Source: Alligator mississippiensis (lineage: Eukaryota; Chordata; Crocodylia; Alligatoridae). Taken from it: a stretch of 64,000 nucleotides of DNA. Location of the stretch: NCBI RefSeq assembly GCF_030867095.1, contig NC_081824.1:138475433-138539432 (forward strand), in the 5' to 3' direction. How positions within the stretch are numbered: position 1 is the first letter of the stretch; each line of letters opens with the position of its first letter. Below are positions 12,201 to 27,200 of the stretch, piece by piece. Under the pieces are notes generated by a model that was not told the origin of the DNA, made no database searches, and was given only the letters and a program-made list of their open reading frames with translations. Both the position numbers and the translations under genes were made by a program.

Positions 12201-15200
12201 AAAAAGCAGCAACTAGGAGAAGCATTAATGATTTTTCAGGGGCTTGAGCAGAACAGAGCATGATTGCACTTAGATGCCGACTAGGTAGAGTAAGATGGGC
12301 AAGGAAAAATATTTGGACACCATTTGTTACTTTTCCTTGAATTTAACTTTATCACTGTTTAATGGAGTACAAAACCTCATGTTCTGTAATTTACACAGAG
12401 GTGACTAATCACAATGTCCTAGCAGCTCAAGTGAGTAGATGTACATTTATGTTTATTGTGGCTATTATTAACTTGATGCATTCAACTTTTTTTTAACTTT
12501 AACCATATGATTAAAAATAGCATCTTCTCTACTTTGGAGTAAGCTTTTTGTTTGACCTTGCAGTATGTAGAAAAGGAAAGAATTAAATCAGTTTTTCATA
12601 AGAAAGTTTTCTTTTTCTCCAGAAAAATTCATCACAGCTTCATTGTAGGAGTGCAAATGAGAACTGCTCCATTAGTTACCACCAGCTGCATCTGTTGTTC
12701 TTCCATGCCATTCCATGTCCTTGGAACAGATTTACAAATGGGAAACTCTTCTAAATTCCTCTTAGCTAACAGCCTGCTCCTTCATGAAGGTTTTCTATGC
12801 TGATAACACTACTGATGTGTGCAGACCTTCATATATTTGAGCTGTTGTGGTTTACGCTATCTGAGTTAGAGCACAGGCTCTTTCAGAACCACATTTTGTT
12901 TTCAAATAGCACCATCTCTTCTCCTGCAATGTCTATAAATCTTTTCCTGGAAATCCAAAAAATGAAAAATACGTATAAAAAGAAAATCTTCTTAGGTGTT
13001 ATCCTTGTTTGATAACTTTCCGCAGTAGTTTTACATTTAGGTAACGAATCATGAAATGGCAATAATGAAAATAATTACTTTTGCAGATAAGATTTCAACC
13101 CAATGATCACAAGACCATCAAAGAAACTGCAGATGAACTGAAAATTTTTGAAGGCATTAAGCACCCTAATCTGGTTCGTTATTTTGGGGTAGAGCTGCAC
13201 AGGGTAAGCTAGTGAGTTGAAAATATTTATGGAATTCAGACTCCTGTTTCCGGATCACAAATCTTCTCGCATCACAGCGCTGTACATTAACGTAGTCTTA
13301 TTACCCAGCAGATCTCTGTGATTTAATACGTTTCTCTGAATCTAGAAAAGATTTTAGTCAAAAGCAAGTTGTTAGAAGTTATTGGGGTTGGTCTTTAAAA
13401 GGGAAGTGAGACTGCAGTAAGGTTAGGAATGAATTGGTAGTACATTACATGCTCTGAACATGTATACTAAAGCTTAAATCTTATTTCACTTCAGGTGCCT
13501 GAGTGGCATGTGTGCAGCTGTGTAACAGGAAGCTAGATCGTATCGTGTGTGGCATAATGAGATGAATGCTGCCTTGTGTGGGAGGAAACCTGGGGTTCTA
13601 GTTTGGGACTTTAGATCCAGTGGGGCAGGAACATTTTCAGTGTTGTTTATTCATTTTATTCAATAGATACTAAATGTAGAGTGCAGTGGCTCAGCTTCAA
13701 GAGGTCTAGAGGGTGTACTGCAACTGCCTGGTCTATGGTCTGGTGTTCTTTACTAGGAAGCAGGAGACACAAATTCAAACCCTCTGTGTGAGATATCCCA
13801 CCTGCCAGAGGTAGGGACAGTCTTGGGGATAGCTCTGTCAAGCCTTCAGTCAGTGCAGATGTAGTTCGGGATCTTCTGGAAGGGCTAGACATGTTTAAAT
13901 CTGCAGGTCCAGATGCCCACCACCCAAGGGTGTTGAGGGAGTTGGCAGGGGTCATTGCGGAACCCTTGGCCCAGCTGTATGAGCATTTATGGTCATCTGG
14001 CCAGGTGCCAGGGGATTGGAAACTGGCTAATGTGGTCCCAATTTTCAAGAAAGGGAGGAAGGAGGACCCAAGTAACTACAGGCCTGTAAGCCTCACCTCG
14101 GTGCTCGGGAAGATCTTGGAGAGAATCATCAAGGAGCACATCTGTGGGGGGCCTGTAGGGGAGATCGTACTCAGGGGCAATCAGCATGGGTTCATCAAAG
14201 GCAGGTCCTTCCTGACCAACCTGATTGCCTTTTATGACCAAGTAACTAAATCCTTGGATGATGGTGTCACTGTGGACATAGTCTTTCTAGACTTTAAGAA
14301 GGCCTTTGACACTGTCTCTTACCCCATCCTCATCAATAAATTAAGCGACTGTGGCATTGATGCCTGCACAGTTGGATGGGTAAAAAATTGGCTGATGGGG
14401 TGCACCCAGAGAGTAGTGGTGGACAGGTTGTACTCAACCTGGCGAGATGTGCGCAGTGGGGTCCCCCAGGGTTCGGTCCTCGGGCCTGCACTGTTTAACA
14501 TCTTCATCAGCAACTTAGATGAGGGGGTGGAAAGCACGCTGTTCAGATTTGCTGATGACACTAAGATGTGGGGCAAGGTGGACACACTTGAAGGGAGAGA
14601 GAAGCTGCAACTAGATTTAGACAGACTACGAAGTGGGCAGACGAGAATAAGGTGGGGTTCAACGTGGACAAATGCAGGGTGCTGCACCTTGGGAGAAGGA
14701 ATCCACAGCATACATACAGGCTGGGGAGTTCTCTTCTTGAAAGCACAGAGGCAGAAAGGGATTTTGGAGTCATTATTGACTCCAAGATGAACATGAACTT
14801 TGGTCAGGCCGCAGTTGGAGTACTGCGTCCAGTACTGGGTGCCGCACTTCAAAAGGGATGTGGCCAGCCTGGAGAGGGTTCAGAAGAGGGCTACCCGCTT
14901 GGTGAGAGGGCAGCAGGACAGGCCCTACGAGGAGAGACTGAGGGACCTGAACCTGGTCAGCCTCAGCAAGAGGAGGCTGAGGAGGGACCTGGTGGCCGCC
15001 TACAAACTCATCAGGGGAGATCAACAGCAAATAGGTAGAGCCCTTTTCTCCCCAGCACCACCTGGGGTGACAAGGAACAATGGTATTAAGCTGATGGAGA
15101 ATAGGTTTAGGTTAGAGATCAGAAGGCAATATTGTACAGTTAGGGTGGACAAAATCTGGAACCAACTTCCCAGGGAAGTGGTCCTTGCCCCTACCTTGGG

Positions 15201-18200
15201 CAAATTCAAGAGGAGGTTGGATGATCACCTGTCTGGGGTCTTGTGAACCCAGCATTCATTCCTGCCTGTGGCAGGGGGTCAGGCTAGATGATCTGTTCAG
15301 GTCCCTGCTGACCCTAGCTACTATGAAACTATGATCTGATATTATGTGAGTGGCGCAAATACCTTGGATCACTAGATCAGGGTTAGCAGATTAGGGCCAT
15401 TAGCAAGCTATGGCCTGCAGAACCATTGGATCTGGCCTGCAGATGTGAGACTTATGTGGCATTTGGCAAGAGGGTTTCCATCCATACCATGGCAAGGGAA
15501 AGCAGCAGCAGGTGCTTCCCTCTGTGCTGCAGTAGGAACAAGCGATGGTAGTGGGTGCTCCTACCCCACCCTTGGGGACTGCAGTAATGGCAGGGTCCTA
15601 GCGCTTGCCTTCCTGCCTCTGACCCAAGCTGTGTCATTCTGGCTTGCAGCCTGAAAAGGTTACCAACCCCACTGTAGTTAATCATTGGTTAAAAAGTAGA
15701 GGGTGTCATTTCTCCTCCTTTGACATCAAACACCTACTGGCCATGTTTCCTGTGACTAGTTTCAGGATGAATCTGGCTTTATATGCGTCTGGGTGGCTGT
15801 TTCACCCAAGCACCTCTGCAGCCAGCATGTGGCATCCTGAGCATGCCCAGATGGAGGCATGGGATGGGTCTAGTTATGTTGAATTTCAAGCCTGCACATA
15901 AGTGCCAAAAACTGCAGTCATTTAAGTGTCACATAGGTGCATGGAGATGAAACAAGATGTGGTCCTAAGTAAATTCACAAACTAACTTAAGGCATGGACA
16001 GACGGCACCCATTTACAGTGGAATAGAAAAAGAATGTACAGTTGCCCAATCCAGTCAAGAATTATTTGAGAAAGAATCAGGGATAAAATTTCTTCAGTGA
16101 GTTCTGCCAGTGTAGGTATTGTCTGTCTGCAGCTTGTTGGAGAGCATTTTTGCACATGGTGGGTTGTGGAGCTGGGCGCTTTTAAGTAGCGAGCCATACT
16201 AATTAAAAACTGCGCGTCACATGTATCAACATTGCTGCGTGTCTCCATGCTGAAAAAATGGCAGCAGGGTGCTTGTGAACTAAAGCTCATTGGACGTGTT
16301 TTATTTTAAAGTGCCCCACCACCGTTTTGTCAGCACGGAGACACTGATACATGTGATGCATGAGGCTGCCGGAGCGCATCAATTTCTGTGCTCCAGCAAA
16401 CTCAATGAATCATGTCTGCTCCAATGCACTGGATTTCCAGGCTTACCCGCATGTGTGTAGGAGCCCAGAGAGCCTGTAGCCACTTGCTGAAGGCAAATAG
16501 GCTATTACCTGTCCCTGTGCCACATGGTGATGAAGTTCTATATGCAGCTGTCCCAGGATAGTTGCACTGTTGTGTGTTCCTGATCCTGGTGTAATTTATA
16601 GCAGTATTCCATCGCATGCAATCACTTCCCTTTGTAGACAAAGCTACAAACATCCAGAAACTCTAAAAAGCACTTTATTAACAGCATAAGACACAATTTC
16701 TTAGTGCCTCTCCTCCGAAGCATGCGGACCTGTAAAAAAAATAAATAAATAAATCTTCATGTGAAAATTAAGAAAAAATTACAATGCATAGATTAGGTAT
16801 TTCAAAAAGTAGATGTCTTTCAAATAGAGCTAGAATCTCTTTACTACTAGTTAGAGAAAAAATAGCCCAAGTAGAGTCAGAGAAACTGGAAAATTGGCCC
16901 ACGGAGCCTTTGAGACATTAGAATCTACAAGAGGGGGATAAAATAACTAGTCTTTTTTGCTTGTTTCTTTTTTGTTAAATACCCTAACTTAGTCACATAC
17001 TATACTCAACTTTTCCCCAAGAATTAGTGGTTGAAAATTGGAGTGCATGTCTTAAATGAAAAACCTAGTTCTGAATAGGTTGGTTAAAAGGAACCTTCTT
17101 TCTGCCTTCCCAAAACAAGGTGTGTCTTATTTGGGGCATGTGGGACGTAATTAAAACCAGTATACATAAATTGCTGTTATAGTACACAACAATATACCTG
17201 CCAGCTTTTCATAATGTATGTTGTTCTAGAATTACAAACTGTTCTACCAGCACTTTGAGGTCTACCAGGATTCATTCATCCATTATTTGTATTACTCAGT
17301 ATCACAGCTAGTGAGATCATTACAGGATGATGCACAGAGGAGATTTTGTTTATGTATGAGAGAACATAATGCTAAAAATAAGTCTGTCGATGTAGAATAA
17401 TATGATGAAATTTGTGGTTTAATAGTCTTGGTAATCCCAGTTGAAACTAACACTGTTTTGAGAAAACAACTAGGTTTTGGAGGGAACTCCTGTTAAACTT
17501 CAAAGATGTTAAATGTTAAAGATTAAAAATAAGACCAACACAACCCTCCAATTTGGTTCCCACCACAGGAGGAAATGTACATCTTCATGGAGTACTGTGA
17601 TGAGGGCACTCTGGAAGAGGTATCAAAGCTGGGCCTTCAGGAACATGTCATTAGACTCTACTCGAAGCAAATCACCATTGCTATCAATGTACTGCATGAA
17701 CATGGGATAGTTCATCGAGACATTAAAGGTAAATGGTAAAATAAGCAAATAAGGAAAGGTAATTTTGTTGCAGTAAAGTATTGTGAAGAAATAGTTGCAG
17801 AAGTCATTTATGGAGATTTAAAGAAAGTTCTTTACCCTAGAGCAGCAGTTGTGTTCATAACAGTCTTGGCCCCATACCTGGACAGTTTATAAGCTATTAG
17901 CAATTGCCCCATGAGGCACTTCTGTAACTTCCTTTGAAGACACTGGGAGCCCTGTGGCTCTTAATCCAGGTACAGAAATCTGACCCGTAGACTTTTACCC
18001 CTTAGACCAGTAACCTGCCAACTTTTTTTTGTTATTGTTTTTGTTTTTTCAAGAAATTATGGAGTTTTTTGGGAGCTGAAGAGCAGCGTGCAGATCATAT
18101 AATTATGTCTTTTTTTCTGCAGTTGTCAGGGCTCAAGAAGAGCACGTAGGATTTCTGAGTGATTAATTTATTTTAATGGTAAAAGGCTGTCATAACTTGA

Positions 18201-21200
18201 AGGGAGACTAAAGACTAATATACTTAAAATTGTACTTATTTATTGTTTTTATGATGCATATTAGTCTACACAACTTGGCTTTTAGCTGTCCCTTACAATA
18301 AACAGGCTGAAGCTACAAAACCTGGGATTTTTTTGGCATGCAGAGACAGTTCCTCCTTCCTTTTGTTTCATTCCTTTTTCTTACATGGTCACAAGCAGGG
18401 CTTCTTCTCTTCTGCTTCTTTTGGGAATGTTCTCCTATTTAGTTTAGCAAGGTATGTCTTCCTCAACAATGGCAGAGAAACCAAAGAAGGCAGAGAAAAA
18501 TTGCTCTCAGCGTATACCCTGTGAATGCTCAGTTTGATAAGACAGTGCAACCCAACGATGCTGGGTTTCTATGTCCCTCTTGCTCACAGGGTTCTGAATC
18601 ATCGCAGCAGTCTAAGGGATTCCCAGTTGCTCTTGGTCCTTTGGCCTCGTGCACCTCATTTGGGAAAGAACTGTCCACAACCCAGAGGCCTCCCACACAG
18701 GTAGGCCACTCTTGAGTCAGCTTTGGCATCTTTGTAGGAGACCATCACCCTTCCTTTTAATCTCATCCCCAAGCATTCTTGTCTTTCCTGTTCTCCTTCA
18801 GGGCCAAGGCTTTTTCTCCAGTTGTAAACTCACCTCTGAACTTCCCATAAGCACCAGGCATATGGTGGTCATACAGATTTAGGTGATTAAGGTTTGATTT
18901 GAGGTTAATCAGTTTTGAGGTTGCTCCCTCTTGGAAGAGGAAGTGTTAAAATCCAAGGCCTGTCATGGAAATTGGGTCATGTAAACAGTCAGGATTCCCT
19001 TTGTATCAGTGTAGGGCCTCCTTAACCTTATGGTGCACTTTCTAGATGACAAGGAGTGCGTCTTCCTCTTGTCCGAAGCAAAAACTAGTATTTAGTTCAT
19101 GGAGTTGTATCACTGTATTATCCAATAGGGTCTTCATTGCCTTATCTTTCTCATGTCCAGTATTGGAGTGCTGTTTAGGAGCTATTCCAGTTTCAGATGT
19201 TGAAGCAGTCAGGGTCATTGCTGGTCATTCCATGCTCTAAATAGGGCTTTCCTAATCCTTAAAGTCAAGTTATTGCTTGCGTGGTGACTGTGAAAGGGTC
19301 ATCTATATAAAGGGGGCTTAACTTGACTTTTTTCCCTCATCCATAAATTTGGTGGATGAATCGGTTCATATTAGGGACTCATTTAGGATGCCACGTGTAT
19401 AATCTGAGTGTAATCCCAGTGAGGCATATCTATACTCTCAACCTCGGTAATTAAGTAAATTGTGGTAGATTTTATAGGTTGCGATGGGCAACTCATGATC
19501 ATGTACTTGGATACTTTTGCTTGCATAGACATGGGACATTATCATGTAGTGTACATGGAGCCTTAGGTAAAATTGATTTTTCTGTGGAATATTCTCACTT
19601 CTCCCTTATGGCACACCTCAGTGGACTGCTTTTCTTTTATCAGCAAATACCCAGTTATTCTTTAGTAAAGTCTTTCATGTGTGTTCCGTTGTTAGGGCTC
19701 ATATATGTCCTACATGCTTGAAATGGGCATCTTTTGGCCAGCAGTATCCTTTGAAGTTGCATCTGTCCCCAGACTTTAATGGGTTGATCAGGGTCCTTTG
19801 CATATTTTTGCTTCTTACAAGTTGTGGCTAGATTTTTGTTGTATATTAGGCTCTGATGAATGTAGTCATTATTTCTAGTCCTGTTTGGGTTTTTCTTAGT
19901 TTCTTTTCAGGTGTTTTGTTTCTTTGTACCTGGGTACTTGGGCTTCATTACTTATGGCTACAACCAAATCTCCTACATTTAAACATTACCTGTATTGTGT
20001 AAGAGCCATACGCTTCAAAGATGGCCATACCACATGCCAGTTCTGTCTGATATAAGGACATATCCCTGAAATGTTCTCAATCCCCAAATCATTCACAAAA
20101 TGAAGGCAGAAGACAGTTGATACTCACCTGAAACTTTTCTTAGATGACAACTCGCTGAGACCTGCCTTTTATCCTAGTACATGGAACACTCCTGCGAGAG
20201 AACAGTCTTTAAGTTAAGAGTGCTCCAGTGTTAGGCCTCATGAACTTCCTTCTAGAGCAAACTCTTCTGTTGTTCATGCCTTCAGGTCCTTGTTTTTGCC
20301 TCCTGGGAGGGTAGAAAAGATAATTGCTCCACAAAAGATCTTAGGCACGGGTCACTTTCGGATTGATTTTAAGAAAAAAGAAGCTGAAGTTACCTCGTTT
20401 CTTATCAAAGGGTGTCTTGCACTGTGAAGAACTTGTTTCCAAGCTTCAGCACTGGCTAAAGATTAGCTTCTTTCTACATTCATTTGCAGAACTGCAGCAC
20501 TGTCAACAGGGTTCTTGGTACTGATGCTTGGTGACTCAATATTGCCAATAGCCTTTTTTGGTACCGAGGTTTTTGGTATGCACGGCTTTGGTGCCATCAA
20601 TGTGTTGTGTTGCTCATGCTACTGACTATGGCACGCAGGTTCATCGTACAAACTAATCTCATGGTTTGAACACTTCTCGAGTCTCTACTGTTACAGTCTG
20701 CACTGTGCTACCACTTTTGGTACTTGTTTCTAGCTTGCCAGTGATAGTATGGTTCTGAGCTCTAAATGAGAGAACTTCTTATAACATGCTTTACAAAACC
20801 CCACCATCTCTTGGAGTACTATTCCTTCATTGAGAGAGTACTGTTTATCTCTCAAGGTGAACAGCTTCTCCACCTCAGAGAATAAAAGGACTGCTTCTTC
20901 ATGATACTCCCCCCAGATTGCATTCTCTTTATGACTTTTATGTATCTAATAGGGATTCTAGGATTAATTATTTCAGGAAAGGAAGAGCTGAAGATAGTAT
21001 GTCCTCAGGGTAGCACCTTCATAGTCCCTTCTTCCCTTAAGTCTCTGCACTCTGACCACATTGGGTACTAACTTGGAGATGCTCTTCAGTCTCTTCTTAT
21101 AGAGCTAGGTCCTCATCATTAGTGAGATCCTCAAGTATGCATCAGTAGCAGCTGCTCAGAGGACTGAGGCCCATCGAACACCTGCTACCTCTTCTTTATC

Positions 21201-24200
21201 CTTCGGTTAAACTGTAGGTCTTATTGCTCCATTTCATCCTGAACATTATAAAACTTCTTGGGACATTTTTCACAGGATTGCAGATGGCCTGTAAATCCCT
21301 TGTGAGACTGTGCATGAGAAGTCCCGGATATTTTCCATTTCTGCATACCAGAGTGGTATCAATCAATGAGAGCCAGCAGAATGGGGTAACAGGTTTAATA
21401 TCAATCCCACCTAAATCCAAGAGAGTTGCCCGTGTCTGGCATTGAATACTTTTATGTTCGTTCAGTTCCAGGCTTGCTGGTTATGATAACTACACGAAGA
21501 AGTTATAGACGGCAGCAACCTAAGACCATGCCTTGGGAGAGAAACTAAATATCTGGATTTATGTGGGGGAAGATGTTACTAATCTGCCAAATTCCATCTC
21601 AGATTTGCTAACTAAGAGGCATTATTGTCTGGTTGTAACTGTTTTAAATGGCATGAAGTAAGCAGGTTTATAGACAAGCTATCTCAAAAATCTATTCATT
21701 TAAATCTTGATAGTAGAAGGGCAATTAGTGCCATGAACCTGGACAGCTGCCAAAGGGTTAGTTCATACGTTTACAGAACAATAGTCCTGTGTGGAGGCAT
21801 CTGATGCCTGTTTTACAGTTAAAGTTAGGGTGATTTGTCTGAGCATTCACCCTTTACACATCAGGTTGCCGCTTCTGAGTCACTAGAACCACAATAGGTA
21901 TGGAGAATCAGTTAAAGGAAGAACATGTACTTATTATATATGCAGCAGCTGTGGCTCACCGAGATGTGTTGCTCATCTTTACTCTATGACCCTGCCCTCT
22001 TTACATGCTACTAGATTCTGGTAACATTTAGATGTTTGCCAAAGTTTGGGGGGATCCTTGATCCCCCTCTGCTATTTGTCCTGTGTGGGAGGAATGACAG
22101 TCCAGGGGCTGGTAAAAGGAATCCAGTCTCGTGCTAAATATGAAGAACCCCCACAAGAGAAGACACGGACACTACTACGCCTTGTGGAACTGCGGTCATT
22201 GTTCTGGAAGTAACTGTTCTTTCCCAACATGTAAAACTTCATTGGTAATCGAGGAACGGAACTTATTTTTGTCGTACACAGTCTCCTTTTAATACTATTA
22301 TGTGTATAACTTCTTTCTCTCTCTTGCTGAAGTTAAATAACTAAACTCTGCTTTGAGAAGCTTTGGTATTTACTGAGGAACTTTTGCTTAAGACAGATAG
22401 TGTTTCACTATTATTGACCAGTATTGCCTTTCTATAAACTGAGCATTTGCAGGGGGGGGGGGTTCCCCCTTAGTGCCAAAAGTATCTCTGTTGAAGAATG
22501 ATGCTACGCTAACTGGACAAGCTAATATTTTAGAAGGCAAGAGGAGATGGGGGTTCCTATGCAAAAGTGGGAAACAGATGGAAAGGCCAAGGGCGAGATT
22601 CACAAAGGGATGTAGGCATTCCTATACCTAATTTTTAGGCGCCTAGCTTCTGATTGGAATTCTTACAGCAGTCGAGATCTTATGTGAAACTGAGATTCAT
22701 AGCATAAAACCCTTCTGCACAATGGCCTGGTGGTTAGAGCACTTGCCCAGGAAGTAGGGACCAGTGTTCAACTCCTTCCAGAGCCTGAGGAGATTCATAC
22801 CCACCTCTCACATCTTCTAGGAAAGTGCCATTATGGCTGAGCTAAATGCACACTGCACCTCTGTTGAAACTGGGCCACTGAAGCTACCAATGGGGCCAGA
22901 GAGAGAGAGCAAGCAAGGAGCCCAATTCTGTTGTTAAGTGAAGGAAGCACCCCTCTGGGAGAGAGGAAGGAGAGTCCTGGGTTCTTGCAATGCTGTTTAG
23001 GTATTGTCGTCAGTGTCTATGAATGAATAATGCTTAAACAGTACCAAAACCAGTAATCAGGACCCAGAATTCCCTTGCTTCCAGGGGGAGTACCCTCCTT
23101 CCTTTGTTTAGGGAGTGCCCATGGAGGCAAATTGTATGATTTTCCTCCCTTGGAGGAGTGTTCACTAATTGCTGGAACAAGGAGCCCCAGGTGACCCCTG
23201 GAAGTCTCTGCCAGCCCTAGTTTCCTATGATACTGCTACAAGGTTTCAGTTAGCATATGGTACTAAAACCTGACTCCTCAGTTCAGCAGCAGTTTAACAA
23301 GTTGTTAAATGTTTGTGTACTTCCCAGGAGCCAATATCTTCCTTACCTCATCAGGACTTATTAAACTGGGAGACTTTGGCTGCTCTGTTAAATTAAAGAA
23401 CAACACACAGACAATGCCTGGAGAAGTGAACAGTACTCTGGGAACTGCAGGTAAGAGAGACTCTGCCAAAATGTTTTTCTGCCCCATTACTGTCTATGAA
23501 ACTCAGTCTGTCAGAGGGCAGTGCAGGGTCAAATTTCAGTGGAGCTCCAGTGATCTTACTTGGTAGGATATTGAGGGAAGGAGCGCTGAGACGACCGTAA
23601 CTGGTAGAGTGGGTTTCTAGAGAAGGAAGTACAAAGTACAGCACAGCAGAGTTTACACAAAGGAAAGAAGAACATAGCTTCCAAAATCTCTCACTTTATG
23701 CCTTGTGCATGTTACAGTACCTCTTGGCTATGTAAGCAGCAAACCATATTTAACTTTCTGGTCTACATTGTTTTGGGGTTTTTTTACATGCTTATTTTCT
23801 CTAAGCATGCTTGGTAATGCAAAATCTGGTGTGAATGGTTGTAGCTCCGTGGAGGTCTGTTGCATCAGATCTCAGTTTGACTCAACACGTTCCCAGTGAG
23901 TTTTGCACCCAGAGGATAAAGACCTCCTAACTGGGTAACAATTCTGGAGACATACAACTGCATGTGCATTCAAGACTGTGGGACTGCACTTTGCAGGAGC
24001 ATCACATTTTGAGAGGACACCATCCTCTACCCTTACCAAAATAGTGTAGCCTCCTTTTGCACAGCTGTTCTATTTTAAGAAAGGGAAAATAACTGAAAAT
24101 GTGCAGTTTTTGCATCTTCATAATATCTCAGTATAAAAGAAGCATATGCTGCAACTCCTTGAGAAAACAAGACAACAGTGACTGACATGTTCTAACAAGC

Positions 24201-27200
24201 AAAGAGTAGCTAGTGGTAAATTGCTGCAGATGTATCAGACGGGGTTTGGTGGCTTTTCAGTTGCTTTTTATTTTGGTATGTACTGTTCCTTCTTTTGTAT
24301 AAACTGACACTAACATATGTATTTTTCCAAAGCATACATGGCTCCTGAAGTAATTACCAGAGCTAAAGGAGAAGGGCATGGACGTGCAGCAGACATCTGG
24401 AGTCTGGGTTGTGTTGTGATAGAGATGGTCACTGGCAAGGTAAGGACATTTCAGATGCTGTATGAAGCCAGGCTGATCCAGAGAGATCTCGGCTGCAGGT
24501 TCTGATCTTCAGAAAAGAGGCCTAGACAATTTTCACTGGTAAACAGTGTAAAAGTGATGTATGCATTTGCTACTAGCTGGAACCCCACAAAGAAAAATCC
24601 ATTTTACAGGCTTGCAAACATTTTCATTTCCAAGACTGAGGTTTCACTGGTGTTGCAGATGGCGCATCCATGTTTGGAAATAGAAAAGTATTTTTCTAGG
24701 GACATTAGGTATGATTTACACTACAGTCTCTTCAGCTTGTGTAGACATACCTGAGCTTGTGCTTGCTAGCTTGGCTACTGCTAGCAGTGTGGCATAGACC
24801 TTTGTGCAGGCTGCAAAGCCCAGCCAAGAAGCTCAGTAAATACTGGTGCGGTTAGCACATGGTTTGCTGTGTGCCACTGTGGTGATGCTGTTAGCAGTAG
24901 CCAGTTATAGCTAGCTTGGGTGTGTCAACTCAAGCTGCAAGCCACAATCTGTTTTCTGGTTTTTCCCTCCAAATAGAATCTCTTTCTTTCTCTTCCTCTT
25001 CTGGAAATATTTGTAGTTTTGGAGTGTTGCTCAGCAGTATCCTGAAATGGTTTTCAGACCTTTTGTGATACTTGTCTTGCATACCCTCTATCTCTGAGAC
25101 ATTCCACAAAGAAATCAGTGAAATCATTGGGAAATGTACACTGACCACTAGAAATGTGTCATGTAATGGATTTGGGTTTTTTTTATGATGATCAATTTTA
25201 AATTTCTTTATTCTCCCTATGCTCAGTTTTTCTGTCCTACATAGATTTGCTGTATTGTTTCATAAATATGCTCAATGCATATGTACAGAATAATGTTCTC
25301 CACCCCACTGCAGTTTTAGGCGTGCTTCAGACCAACGACCACAGAAAGCATTTCTGTCTTGCTTACCAGCTATCAGTCAAAGCTGTACTTCTAACACACA
25401 TTGGAGATAGGAACTGTGTCCATAAAGGGTTGACCTTGCCTCTCTTGCTTGCTTGCTTTCATACAGATGTAAAGCCTGCCTTCAGGATCCTGCATGAACT
25501 ATTCTGTGTAGTTTCCTATGCCATTCCTATTGCAGTATCTGAGTGCCTTAAGCAAGGCAGCTAATATCTGTCAGGTGTTTGAAGATGATGAGTTGCATAG
25601 CCTCATCTGAGGATCTTACTGTTTTTAGCAGATTTTTCTAAAATGATGGAATTCATGCTGCTGAGTCCATGAGCTTTGGTTATTTCACTAGCCTTTCTGA
25701 GCTAGAGAGCTGAATGCTTCCCTTGACTATTGAATCTCTTCACTAAGCCCTGAATTCAGCAGTCTTGTTATCTGTTGCAGCGGCCATGGCATGAATACGA
25801 GCACAACTTCCAGATCATGTATAAAGTGGGGATGGGTCATAAGCCTCCTATCCCTGAAAGGGTAAGTCCAGAAGGAAAGGACTTCCTATCTCACTGCCTG
25901 GAAAGTGATCCAAAGATGAGATGGACAGCTAGCCAGCTCCTCGACCATCCCTTTGTCAAGGTTTGTCATTTTGGTTTGGCTTTAGGATCATAGTGGGATA
26001 CAAATCAGAAAGACCGGATGATTCTGTGATCTATAGGTACAACTGTGGGGCAGTATTTTGTACTAGGGTGTTATATCCAGAGAGTCATTGTAAAAATGCA
26101 CACACAATGTTCGTGGTGCTGGCAAATGTTCTGGTTAGTTTCCTGGTTGCTAATTTTGATGGCTGCATTACCTCTGTCAAAGGAATGTTCTGCAGTGGGT
26201 TTCTATGGGTGCTATCTGTGCACATCACACAAGATGCTCTGACCAGTTTTATTTAAGGGCTTTAAATATAGATTAAAGCAATCTGGACTCCCAAGTTTTT
26301 TAACTGTAAAAAAATAGGTTGTGAGAAGTTAACAGTAATAGCAACTGTGCTGTTAGTGGGGCTCCCACACATATATGAGTACATTGGCAATGATTTGAGT
26401 AACGGATGGCTGAAAAGTAAGTACCATAAATAAAAAGTAAATACAATATTCACCTGAATTCAAGATGAGACTGAATTTAAGACAACCCTCCTCCCCCACA
26501 TTGGATTGTATACATGGAAAATTATAATTTGTTTATGCTTTTCCAAGTCAGAAATCTAATTATTGGATGGTTGTGTTAAATTCACCCCATCACTGCAGGG
26601 GGGTGAGCAGTGGGGAGGTAAGTGACTGGGGAGAGGGAAAAGCAGCCTGACCCCCAGACTCTTTCCCCTATGCCAAGTGTTCACCTCCCTCCTCCTGCCT
26701 GCCCCCAGCCATTTGCCACCCTTTGCCACCTGCTGCCCCCACCAGTGTATGCTTTGCTCCTGAGTGGTTCTGTGCTCACAGCGCTCTAGCTCAGCCAGGG
26801 AACTAGGAGCCGTGCAGGATCTAGCAGAGATGCAGTGCTGATTCCCTCGCTGCTCTCTGGCTCTGGACTGATTTCCTCAACTTTGCTCTGGTGTAGCAGG
26901 GGGCCAGAGAGCAGCACAGGACCCAGCACTGCCTGCAGGTACTCAATTCTAAGTTGAGGCTTCATTTTTCCCATGAGGGGTGGACCTTGCCTTAGAATTG
27001 GGTAAATACAATATATATCAGAAAGCCATACAGTGCAAGGTTCTGTGCTCGCTTAATGGTTCTTTTCTAGATTTGTTTTCCTAGGGGTTTTTGGTGGCAG
27101 AATGGGATATTCATGGATGTTCCAGAAACATGGGATGAAAGGGCCCTGCTCACCTCAAAATTATGTTTCTCATAGATATGTTGTTTAGTGGGATGGAAAG

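Larger units (their letters stand above)
13204..17568 (+). other. MAP3K4: MAP3K4 intron with CR1 copy
   Basis: 4.4 kb intron with a CR1 LINE (13795-15334) and a possible hAT-like element (15378-15674). The part from 15985 to 16450 contains phrases such as GGCATGGACAGAC typical of transposon ends but with no partner found. 16700-17568 is AT-rich and unassigned. Confidence 0.8.
17729..23327 (+). other. MAP3K4: MAP3K4 large intron
   Basis: 5.6 kb. Holds a possible degraded retroelement on the - strand (about 18500-21460) and a SINE-like repeat (22722-22920). A G-run sits at about 22452. The 17729-18500 and 21460-22720 parts show nothing I can name. Confidence 0.75.
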
